DNA of 5,495 nucleotides from Actinomycetota bacterium. GTDB taxonomy: Bacteria; Actinomycetota; Thermoleophilia; UBA2241. Of the stretch, positions 1 through 5,495 are shown one piece after another. A program made the translations under genes and the position numbers. Under the pieces are notes generated by a model. The model was not told the DNA's origin. It was given only the letters and a program-made list of their open reading frames with translations, and did not search any database. The DNA is taken from assembly GCA_003157715.1 (NCBI GenBank), contig PMKK01000193.1, positions 1-5,495 of the forward strand, given 5' to 3'. Position 1 is the first letter of the stretch. Each line of letters starts with the position of its first letter.

Positions 1-1
1 C

Positions 2-541
<540 letters not shown>

Positions 542-550
542 CCGGGAGTT

Positions 551-573
551 GCCGGCCACAAGCGCCGGCCGGC
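551..573. terminator. GC-rich hairpin between convergent genes
   Basis: A 7-bp perfect stem pairs GCCGGCC (551-557) with GGCCGGC (567-573) around a 9-nt loop, 10 bp after the aldo/keto reductase stop. No T-run follows on either strand, so this is a weak candidate for a bidirectional terminator. The placement between convergent genes is the main support. Confidence 0.35.
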
Positions 574-660
574 TCACGCGGAGACGGCGGGCGCTCACAC
601 GGAAGCAGCCGGCGTTCACACGAAAGCAGCCGGCGCTCAACCGGAAGCGGCCGGCATTCA
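574..660. repeat. 21-bp tandem repeat, about four units, carrying the downstream gene's stop codon
   Basis: Units start with TCA at 574, 595, 616, 637 and 658. The two best units (595-615 and 616-636) differ at two positions; the outer ones are more diverged. The core is TCACACGGAAGCAGCCGGCG. Read on the minus strand, TCA is TGA: the one at 658-660 is the stop of the DUF6421 gene, and the following copies place a TGA in the same frame every seven codons. The hexapeptides between stops would be MPAASG, APAAFV, TPAASV and APAVSA. The array lies entirely in the 3' untranslated region if the first TGA is honoured. Confidence 0.85.
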
Positions 661-2742
661 GACGGCGACGAGCTCCTCGCTCAGCTTCTTCTTCAGGGTC
701 TCGTAGAACATGCTGAGCGGAAACTCGTCGTCGAGCACGCGATCGATCCAGGCGCGCGGCTCGGCCTCGTCGGAGTAGACTCGGCCTTCGCGCTGCCACT
801 GGGAGTTCACGTTCGGACGCACGTACTCGGCCACGAGGTCGTGGGCCGCGATCCAGTAGGAGACCTTGCTCAGGTCGATGCCCCGCCGATACAGGTCCTC
901 GAGGCGCTCGCGCAGCTCGGCCACCGCGCCTTCGACCCGTTCCCAGTCGATCAGCAGACGATTGTCGGTCCAGCGCACGACGCCGCCGCGGTGCAGGTGA
1001 GCGAACAGAAGCTGCCCGCCGAGCCCGTCGTAGTTGCGCAGCCGGTTGCCGCTGATCGGGAATCGCAGGATGCGGTCGAAGACGATCGCGTACCTCATGT
1101 AGCGCGCGAAGGCAAAGCCTTCGCGCTCGAGCTCGGCGGCGCTGGCGTAGGAGGCGAGGTCCACGCGCAGTTCCTCGAGCGAGTACATCCAGTAAGGCAG
1201 CCGCTGGCGGATCATGAACGGGTCGAACGGCAGGTCGCCGTGGCTGTGCCAGCGGTCGTGGATCATGTCCCAGAGGATGTAGGTCTGCAGCGCCAGATCG
1301 CCGTTGCCGACCAGAGCCTGCGCGTCGGGCGGCAGCTCGATGCGCAGCACCTCGGCCGCGCGCGCGGTCGAACGCCGGAACCGCGCCGATTCGCGGTCGC
1401 AGAAGATGCCGCCGAAGTTGTTGGTCGGCCGGCCGGCGACGCTCACCGTCTCCGGAAACAGCACGGCGCACTCGCCGTCGTAGCCGCGGGTATGGTCGAC
1501 GAGCTGCACCGGCACGAACTTCTGGTTGTCGAAACGCTCGTGTTCCAGCCGGGCGATGAACTCGGGCCAGGGCGTCCGCACGATCAGCGCCTCGAAGCGC
1601 ATGTCGGGCGAGCCGTTGGGCGTGTACAGAGGGAACACGACCAGGTGCTCGGTGCCGTCGCGGCGGTCCTGCTCGGGCCGAAAGAGCGCGAGCGACGCCG
1701 TGAAGTCGGGCTTGCCGCAGCCCTCGTCGAGCCAGCGCCGCAGGTCGACCGCCACCTGGGCCAGGTAGGCCCGCTGGTGGGGAAAGTAGCTGCCCAGCCG
1801 GCCGATCGCCTCGGTCATGCCGGCGACATGAGCCCGCACGGCGCCCAGATCGTGTCGCGTCAGGTCGATCTCGCCCCGGGGTTCCTGCAGCAGGCGCAGC
1901 GCGTCGGTCTCGTCGCGCAGCTTCTCCCAGGCGATGTCCTGGCGGGCGGCCGAGACCAGCGGTTCCGACTCGGCGCGGAACGCCGGCAGCGCGACCCAGT
2001 AGAGCAGGTTCAGCCAGAGCTGCAGGTGGTCGAACTCGCCCAGCACGTCGTCGCCGAACAGATCGGAGTCGGCGACCACGATCACGCGGCCCGCGCCGTG
2101 ACGCAGAGCGACGAGCAAGGGGGCGCCTGCGGGGTGCGCCGCGGCGCCGGCGCGCAACACGACCGCGCCCTCGTCCTGGGCGCGCAGTGCGCCGGCGCGG
2201 TACAGGCAGACCGTGTCGACGAGGTGCAGCAGCGCCGGCTCGCCGGTCTCGGGGTCCGCCTCGCCGAACACCCACGTCGGCGCGCCGTTGGCGCGCTCGT
2301 AGTCTTCGACCGTGATGTTGTCGATGCCGGCCCCGAAGCGCGCCAGCAGCTCGTTCAGGTTGGCGCCGTACTTGTCTTCCTCGGTCTCGCCCAGCACGAG
2401 CAGCCCGCCGCCGGCGGCGACGAACTCCTCGACGGCGTCGATCTCGGCGCGGCCGAGCAGCGGCGAGCCGCCGACCGTGCGCTCCCAGCGGGCCTCGGAA
2501 GGATGGGCGATGACGAGCACCTCGGCGGCGGCCAATGCTTCGGCCGACAGCGGCGCGACGGTGACCGCCGCGACCTCGAAGTCGCGCTCGGCGAGCGCCG
2601 CGGCGGCCAGCGCGTACGACGATCCCGCCGGATGTTCGGGCTGGACGGCCGCGGCGATGTCGGGCCGGATGCTCCAGGCTTCGCCGTGGGACTCGTCGAA
2701 CAGCACGCGGGCAACTTTGCGCTGACGCAGTGACGACGGCAT
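658..2742 (-). CDS. DUF6421-family protein with N-terminal GATase1/GIFT-like domain
   Basis: A 694-residue, apparently soluble protein of unknown function. I see no signal peptide or membrane segment. Residues about 10-255 look like a class I glutamine-amidotransferase-like fold of the GIFT/ThuA/DUF4350 kind: ARVLFDESHGEAW (11-23), VLVIAHPS (75-82), VEEFVAAGGGLLVLGE (104-119), VIVVADSDLFGDD (220-232), then LWLNLLYW. No nucleophile Cys is seen at the expected turns, so this part is probably non-catalytic. Residues about 310-690 match my recollection of DUF6421 proteins: HLVVFPLYTPNGSPD (366-380), VLFPETV (427-433), WDMIHDRWHSHGDLPFDPFM (491-510), YSLEELRVDL (520-529), NYDGLGGQLLFAHLH (570-584), LDDEFPLSMFYETLKKK (670-686). 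The HDRWH (495-499) and EE (523-524) could form a metal site; this is inference. The ATG at 2742 was chosen because GGGAGG sits 6 nt upstream and homology begins just after it. The frame stays open to 2940, but that stretch is arginine-rich and runs into a DNA repeat. The stop is TGA 660-658. Confidence 0.85.
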   Translation of the reverse strand: MPSSLRQRKVARVLFDESHGEAWSIRPDIAAAVQPEHPAGSSYALAAAALAERDFEVAAVTVAPLSAEALAAAEVLVIAHPSEARWERTVGGSPLLGRAEIDAVEEFVAAGGGLLVLGETEEDKYGANLNELLARFGAGIDNITVEDYERANGAPTWVFGEADPETGEPALLHLVDTVCLYRAGALRAQDEGAVVLRAGAAAHPAGAPLLVALRHGAGRVIVVADSDLFGDDVLGEFDHLQLWLNLLYWVALPAFRAESEPLVSAARQDIAWEKLRDETDALRLLQEPRGEIDLTRHDLGAVRAHVAGMTEAIGRLGSYFPHQRAYLAQVAVDLRRWLDEGCGKPDFTASLALFRPEQDRRDGTEHLVVFPLYTPNGSPDMRFEALIVRTPWPEFIARLEHERFDNQKFVPVQLVDHTRGYDGECAVLFPETVSVAGRPTNNFGGIFCDRESARFRRSTARAAEVLRIELPPDAQALVGNGDLALQTYILWDMIHDRWHSHGDLPFDPFMIRQRLPYWMYSLEELRVDLASYASAAELEREGFAFARYMRYAIVFDRILRFPISGNRLRNYDGLGGQLLFAHLHRGGVVRWTDNRLLIDWERVEGAVAELRERLEDLYRRGIDLSKVSYWIAAHDLVAEYVRPNVNSQWQREGRVYSDEAEPRAWIDRVLDDEFPLSMFYETLKKKLSEELVAV

Positions 2743-2748
2743 GGGCAG

Positions 2749-2754
2749 CCTCCC
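2749..2754 (-). promoter_or_regulatory. Ribosome binding site deciding the DUF6421 gene start
   Basis: On the minus strand GGGAGG is followed by the 6-nt spacer CTGCCC and then ATG (2742-2740). This is near-ideal Shine-Dalgarno placement. It favours this start over the in-frame ATG 66 codons upstream at 2940, which lies within the 16-bp repeat array. Confidence 0.75.
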
Positions 2755-2877
2755 ATCGGCAGACTCACGGACCGCGCACGACGGGTTCGCGTGCCGATCC
2801 GACCGGCGATCTTCGCCCCAGATTGTCCCTGGGTGACGAATGCCCAAAACCAGATGGCGGCGCGCCTCGGCGACACA

Positions 2878-2954
2878 GCGAAGGGGCGGCACGGCGAAGG
2901 GGCGGCACGGCGAAGGGGCGGCACGGCGAAGGGGCGGCACGGCGAAGGGGCGGC
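2878..2954. repeat. 16-bp tandem repeat array, four perfect units plus 13 bp of a fifth
   Basis: The unit GCGAAGGGGCGGCACG is repeated exactly at 2878-2893, 2894-2909, 2910-2925 and 2926-2941. A fifth copy matches for 13 bp (2942-2954), then diverges into the loop side of a hairpin. An inverted copy of those 13 bp lies at 2966-2978. The period is not a multiple of three, and the units have no spacers, so the array is neither coding nor CRISPR. It lies 136 bp upstream of the DUF6421 start codon, in its likely promoter/leader region. Between the array and that gene I see only a weak -10-like GACAAT (2827-2822, minus strand) without a convincing -35. Confidence 0.95.
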
Positions 2955-2981
2955 TCCCTGCGGGAGCCGCCCCTTCGCCGT
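2939..2981. terminator. Perfect 20-bp hairpin built from the last 16-bp repeat unit
   Basis: Bases 2939-2958 pair without mismatch with 2962-2981 around the 3-nt loop TGC. On the plus strand the stem is followed by TTTGTTC, giving a terminator-like profile. However, no plus-strand gene ends here. The only transcripts expected are minus-strand ones reading out of the small gene at 3030-3236, and on that strand no T-run follows. It could still stop or stabilise that transcript, or insulate the DUF6421 gene. The structure is certain from the sequence; the role is inferred. Confidence 0.6.
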
Positions 2982-3001
2982 TTGTTCAGCGCTTTTCGTC
3001 T

Positions 3002-3024
3002 GGCGGCCGGCGCAGCCGGCCGCC
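3002..3024 (-). terminator. 10-bp GC hairpin just after the small gene's stop codon
   Basis: GGCGGCCGGC (3002-3011) pairs perfectly with 3015-3024 around the loop GCA. On the minus strand it begins 5 nt after the TGA (3032-3030) of the small exported peptide gene, which is a typical terminator position. The downstream minus-strand sequence is AGACGAAAAGCG, without a T-run, so it would be an imperfect intrinsic terminator backed up by the 20-bp hairpin beyond it. Confidence 0.5.
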
Positions 3025-3029
3025 CCCGC

Positions 3030-3236
3030 TCACTGCGGGCTGGTGGCGGGCGCGTGCGTGCAGCCCGTGCCCGGTGACGGCTTTGTCGGCGACGGAGCGG
3101 TGCTCGCGGCGACGGTCGTCGCCCGCGTCGGGGTCGCGCTCGTACTGCCGCCACTGCCGAACGCGGTCGGCACCAGCCACACGCCCAGGGCGAGGACCAA
3201 GGCCGCCACGACGCCGGCGAGGAGTTTTCTGGACAT
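3030..3236 (-). CDS. Small exported or membrane-anchored Ser/Thr/Pro-rich peptide (68 aa)
   Basis: I do not recognise a family. The 68-residue product begins MSRKLLAGVV, a short basic N-terminus followed by a hydrophobic stretch (about 5-22, rich in L, V and A). That fits a signal peptide or a single membrane anchor. AFG at 25-27, followed by SGG, is a possible signal-peptidase site, which would leave a mature tail of about 41 residues. The tail (28-68) is low-complexity, dominated by Thr, Ser, Ala and Pro, with one Cys at residue 59 (GTGCTHAP). There is no lipobox, since no Cys follows the hydrophobic core. Support for a real gene is an excellent GAGGTG 6 nt before the ATG, export-type composition and a hairpin straight after the TGA. 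It lies on the same strand as the DUF6421 gene but 287 bp away across two hairpins, so co-transcription is doubtful. Shared function is unknown. Confidence 0.7.
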   Translation of the reverse strand: MSRKLLAGVVAALVLALGVWLVPTAFGSGGSTSATPTRATTVAASTAPSPTKPSPGTGCTHAPATSPQ

Positions 3237-3242
3237 TTATCG

Positions 3243-3248
3243 CACCTC
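3243..3248 (-). promoter_or_regulatory. Ribosome binding site of the small exported peptide gene
   Basis: On the minus strand AAGAGGTG is followed by CGATAA and then ATG (3236-3234). The GAGGTG core is 6 nt from the start codon. It is the main evidence that this short frame is translated. Confidence 0.75.
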
Positions 3249-3348
3249 TTTCGTTAGTGGAACTGGTCGTCCTTCTGCCCTCGACGCCGACCGCCCATGC
3301 ACGGCCGCGGGTTAAGAGATGTTCACCAGGCTGTGAGTCCGCTGTCGG

Positions 3349-3425
3349 CGGACGCGCCGGGTCGGTACGCCGGCGAACGCGCTGAGGTCCCCGCGCCGCC
3401 GGACGCGCCGGGTCGGTACGCCGGC
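3349..3425. repeat. 26-bp perfect direct repeat, copies 51 bp apart
   Basis: The copies at 3349-3374 and 3400-3425 are identical, beginning CGGACGCGCCGGG and ending TCGGTACGCCGGC. Each copy holds a short inverted repeat (GCCGG...CCGGC around 9 nt). The 25 bp between the copies are unrelated. The pair lies about 45 bp before the putative typA -10 element, where paired operator sites or a dispersed intergenic repeat would both fit. Confidence 0.9.
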
Positions 3426-3469
3426 CGGCCTACTCGCGCGCCTACCACGCCCCAGGGCCACGGACCGTG

Positions 3470-3475
3470 TACACT
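3470..3475 (+). promoter_or_regulatory. Possible -10 element of typA
   Basis: TACACT stands out in a locally less GC-rich stretch (GTGTACACTTAGCT), within the 8-bp palindrome-containing sequence GTGTACACT. It would start transcription near 3482 and give a leader of about 80 nt before typA. No recognisable -35 hexamer lies at the correct distance, so this is a tentative call. Confidence 0.3.
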
Positions 3476-3482
3476 TAGCTGG

Positions 3483-3516
3483 CGAGTCGCGGGCGCGCAG
3501 GCGCCGGCGCGGCTCG
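3483..3516 (+). promoter_or_regulatory. Stable hairpin in the predicted typA leader
   Basis: CGAGTCGCG (3483-3491) pairs with CGCGGCTCG (3508-3516), with one U-G wobble in RNA. The stem continues inward as GGCGC (3492-3496) with GCGCC (3501-3505), after a GG bulge at 3506-3507, and closes on the tetraloop GCAG. If transcription starts near 3482, this structure would cap the 5' end of the mRNA. No T-run follows, so it is not a standard terminator. It could affect mRNA stability or translation; the role is unproven. Confidence 0.4.
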
Positions 3517-3563
3517 TCTTGCCGTCGCCTCACGGCTCACCCCAAGCGAAAGAGACCAGCGCC

Positions 3564-5495
3564 ATGCACGCCGCCAGCAACATCCGCAACCTCGCCATCA
3601 TCGCCCACATCGACCACGGCAAGACGACCCTGATCGACGCCATCTTCTCCGCCGCTCGCGTGTTCCGCGACAACGCGCACGTCGAGGAGCGGGTCATGGA
3701 CAGCAACGACCTCGAGCGCGAGCGCGGCATCACGATCCGCAGCAAGCACTGTACGGTCGAGTGGCAGGGCTACCTCATCAACATCATCGACACACCCGGT
3801 CACGCCGACTTCAGCGGCGAGGTCGAGCGCGTGCTCAGCATGGTCGACTCCGTCCTGCTGCTGGTCGACGCCAACGAAGGCCCCATGCCCCAGACACGCT
3901 ACGTGCTCATGCGGGCGCTGCGCCTGGGCCTGCGGCCGATCGTGATCGTCAACAAGGCCGACCGGCCCAACGCCGATCCGTCGGGCGCCCTCGACGCCAC
4001 CTTCGACCTGTTCGTCGAGCTGGGCGCCGCCAACGAGCAGCTCGATTTCCCGGTGCTCTACGGCTCGGGGCTCGAGGGCTGGATCGTCAACGACATCGAG
4101 GTCTACCGCCGCGAGGAACGCGAGCGCGAGACGCGGCGGAACTCGGGCGACGAGCTGTCGCCCGCCACGCGGGCCGAGTTCGCGGCGGCCGGCATGACCG
4201 ATCTGTTCACCACGATCGTCTCCTGCGTGCCGGCCCCTAAGGTCGACCTCGAGGCGCCGTTTCTCATGCAGGTGAGCACACTGGCCTGGAGCGACTACAT
4301 CGGCCGCATCGGCTGCGGACGCGTACTGCAGGGCCGGCTGCGGACCGGCGACGAGCTGCGCCGTATCGAGACTCGTCACAGCGCCCCGCCCGATGGCCGC
4401 GACGCGGCCGACGCTACCGGCTCGCCCGTCGCCGCTTCCGGCGCGCCGCCCGCCCCCGGCCTGCCCGCCGACGAGGAGCCCTGGGAGATCGTGGGCGACC
4501 AGACTTCGCGCGTCACGCACCTCTGGGTGACCCACGGCCTCGAGAACCGCGAGATCGAGGAGATCGCCGCCGGCGACATCGTCTGGCTCGCGGGTCCCGA
4601 CGAGATCGCCATCGGCGACACGCTGGCCGCGCCCGAGCTCGATCCAGCCGCCGTGGCGCTGCCGCCGCTCGAGATCGAAGAGCCCACGGTCAGCATGTTC
4701 TTCCTCGTCAACAACGGCCCCCTCGCCGGCGACGACGGCCGGGCCGTGACCCTGCGGCAGATCAAGGACCGTCTCGCGCGCGAGCTGCGCGTCAACGTCG
4801 CGCTGCGCGTCGAAGACCTTGGGCGCCCCGACGGCGTCAAGGTCTCGGGCCGCGGCGAGCTGCACCTCGCCATCCTGATCGAGGAGATGCGCCGCGAAGG
4901 CATGGAGCTGTGTGTCTCCAAGCCCGAGGTGATCACTCACCGCGACGCCCGCGGCCACCTGCTGGAGCCTCTGGAACAGCTCGTCATCGATGTGCCCGAG
5001 GACTACCAGGGCACCGTGATCCAGGCGCTCAGCCTGCGCAAAGGCGAGCTCACCGCCATGCACGCCAATCGCACCGGGCTGATCCGCCTCGAATTCACCA
5101 TCACGACGCGCGGTCTGATCGGCTACCGCAACGAGTTTCTCACCGAGACCCGCGGCCTGGGCGTGATGAGCTCGCGCTTCATCGGCTACGGGGCCTGGGC
5201 CGGCGATCTGCCGGGGCGCGACCGCGGCTCCCTGGTCAGCCAGACAAGCGGCGAGTCGGCCGGCTACGCGCTCGAGAACCTGCAGCAACGCGCGACCATG
5301 TTCGTAGGCCCCATGGAACGCGTCTACGAAGGCATGATCGTGGGCGAGAACTCGCGCGGCGACGACATGCTCTGCAACCCGACCAAGCGCAAGGCGCTCG
5401 GCAACTACCGGCAGTCCACCAAGGACATCGACATCGGCCTCAAGGTGGTCCGCGCGCTGACCCTCGAAAGCGCCCTCGAGTGGATCGCCGACGAC
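3564..5495 (+). CDS. typA: Ribosome-associated translational GTPase TypA/BipA (3' end outside window)
   Basis: TypA/BipA is an EF-G-like GTPase that binds the ribosome and supports large-subunit assembly and growth under cold or other stress. The 644 codons present show the G domain: P-loop AHIDHGKT (14-21), switch I RGITI (54-58), DTPGHADF (76-83) with the catalytic His80, NKAD (130-133), and SGLEG (168-172) as G5. Domain II follows from about 230, then EEPTVSMFF (372-380), [19 protein letters not shown] (428-446), and the TypA-specific C-terminal part with [11 protein letters not shown] (515-525) and, near the edge, [11 protein letters not shown]. Compared from memory with E. coli BipA, there are two insertions: about 26 charged residues near 177-208 and about 38 Ala/Pro/Gly-rich residues near 271-312. 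The window ends near E. coli residue 566, so about 40 residues are missing and the full protein would be about 685 aa against the usual 605-635. The ATG follows a modest AAAGAGA ending about 9 nt upstream. The gene is divergent from the small peptide gene. Confidence 0.95.
   Translation, partial: MHAASNIRNLAIIAHIDHGKTTLIDAIFSAARVFRDNAHVEERVMDSNDLERERGITIRSKHCTVEWQGYLINIIDTPGHADFSGEVERVLSMVDSVLLLVDANEGPMPQTRYVLMRALRLGLRPIVIVNKADRPNADPSGALDATFDLFVELGAANEQLDFPVLYGSGLEGWIVNDIEVYRREERERETRRNSGDELSPATRAEFAAAGMTDLFTTIVSCVPAPKVDLEAPFLMQVSTLAWSDYIGRIGCGRVLQGRLRTGDELRRIETRHSAPPDGRDAADATGSPVAASGAPPAPGLPADEEPWEIVGDQTSRVTHLWVTHGLENREIEEIAAGDIVWLAGPDEIAIGDTLAAPELDPAAVALPPLEIEEPTVSMFFLVNNGPLAGDDGRAVTLRQIKDRLARELRVNVALRVEDLGRPDGVKVSGRGELHLAILIEEMRREGMELCVSKPEVITHRDARGHLLEPLEQLVIDVPEDYQGTVIQALSLRKGELTAMHANRTGLIRLEFTITTRGLIGYRNEFLTETRGLGVMSSRFIGYGAWAGDLPGRDRGSLVSQTSGESAGYALENLQQRATMFVGPMERVYEGMIVGENSRGDDMLCNPTKRKALGNYRQSTKDIDIGLKVVRALTLESALEWIADD

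Larger units (their letters stand above)
3237..3563. other. Divergent intergenic region between the small peptide gene and typA
   Basis: A 327-bp gap that should hold promoters for both divergent genes. From left to right it contains the small gene's RBS, a block at 3311-3338 with GTTAAGAGAT and GTTCACCAGG followed by CTGTGAG (a possible regulator site), a 26-bp direct repeat (3349-3425), a -10-like TACACT at 3470-3475 on the plus strand, and a leader hairpin at 3483-3516. No good -35 hexamer lies 16-18 bp before TACACT. I find no tRNA, small-RNA or convincing coding signal here. An arginine-rich minus-strand frame (3533-3312) lacks gene-like features. Confidence 0.6.

Noticed and set aside
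841..2733. Long plus-strand open frame opposite the DUF6421 gene (630 codons)
   Set aside because: The minus strand carries conserved family motifs and a good RBS. The plus-strand product is low-complexity and begins without an RBS.
2743..2940. N-terminal extension of the DUF6421 protein by 66 residues to the ATG at 2940
   Set aside because: The extension is Arg/Pro-rich, translates the 16-bp DNA repeat, and is separated from the conserved part by a perfect RBS and ATG at 2742.
2878..2954. CRISPR array
   Set aside because: Units are 16 bp and directly adjacent without spacers; no cas gene is present.
2791..3385. Plus-strand frames across the 16-bp array (174 and 181 codons)
   Set aside because: They translate the repeat array in different frames, cross two hairpins, and lie antisense to the small exported peptide gene.
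3312..3533. Minus-strand frame of 73 codons with an internal AGVPTRRVRR repeat
   Set aside because: The peptide repeat only reflects the 26-bp DNA repeat (51 bp is 17 codons). The frame is Arg-rich and occupies the typA promoter region.
3537..5288. Long minus-strand open frame opposite typA (583 codons)
   Set aside because: It is fully antisense to an unmistakable TypA. Long antisense frames are expected in GC-rich coding DNA, and its translation is Asp/Ala/Val/Gly-rich without any recognisable domain.

Overview
This is a GC-rich bacterial window with strong G/C preference at third codon positions. It holds four genes, two of them cut by the window edges. Their order is: the end of an aldo/keto reductase (+), a large DUF6421-type protein of unknown function (-), a small exported or membrane-anchored peptide (-), and the translational GTPase TypA/BipA (+). 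The phylum cannot be fixed from the sequence. DUF6421-type proteins are, as far as I recall, commonest in actinomycetes. The TypA is divergent and carries insertions, so it does not point clearly to that group. All three stop codons seen are TGA.

Layout: bases 2-541 encode the NADP-binding C-terminal half of an aldo/keto reductase. It converges on the DUF6421 gene (2742 down to 658). The gap between them holds a GC hairpin and a 21-bp tandem repeat that starts on the DUF6421 stop codon, so an in-frame TGA recurs every seven codons. Upstream of the DUF6421 gene lies a 16-bp tandem array (2878-2954). Its last unit forms the left arm of a perfect 20-bp stem, followed by a second 10-bp hairpin just after the stop of the small gene (3236 down to 3030). 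The gap between the small gene and the divergent typA (from 3564) contains a 26-bp direct repeat, a possible -10 element and a leader hairpin. typA is open to the right edge.

The genes do not form an obvious pathway. TypA is a housekeeping ribosome-associated GTPase and the reductase is a generic redox enzyme. The DUF6421 protein is the least understood item. It joins an N-terminal glutamine-amidotransferase-like (GIFT/ThuA-like) fold to a DUF6421 region containing an HDxxH plus downstream EE motif that could be a metal site. The other unusual feature is that each of the three fully visible gaps carries its own unrelated tandem or direct repeat.
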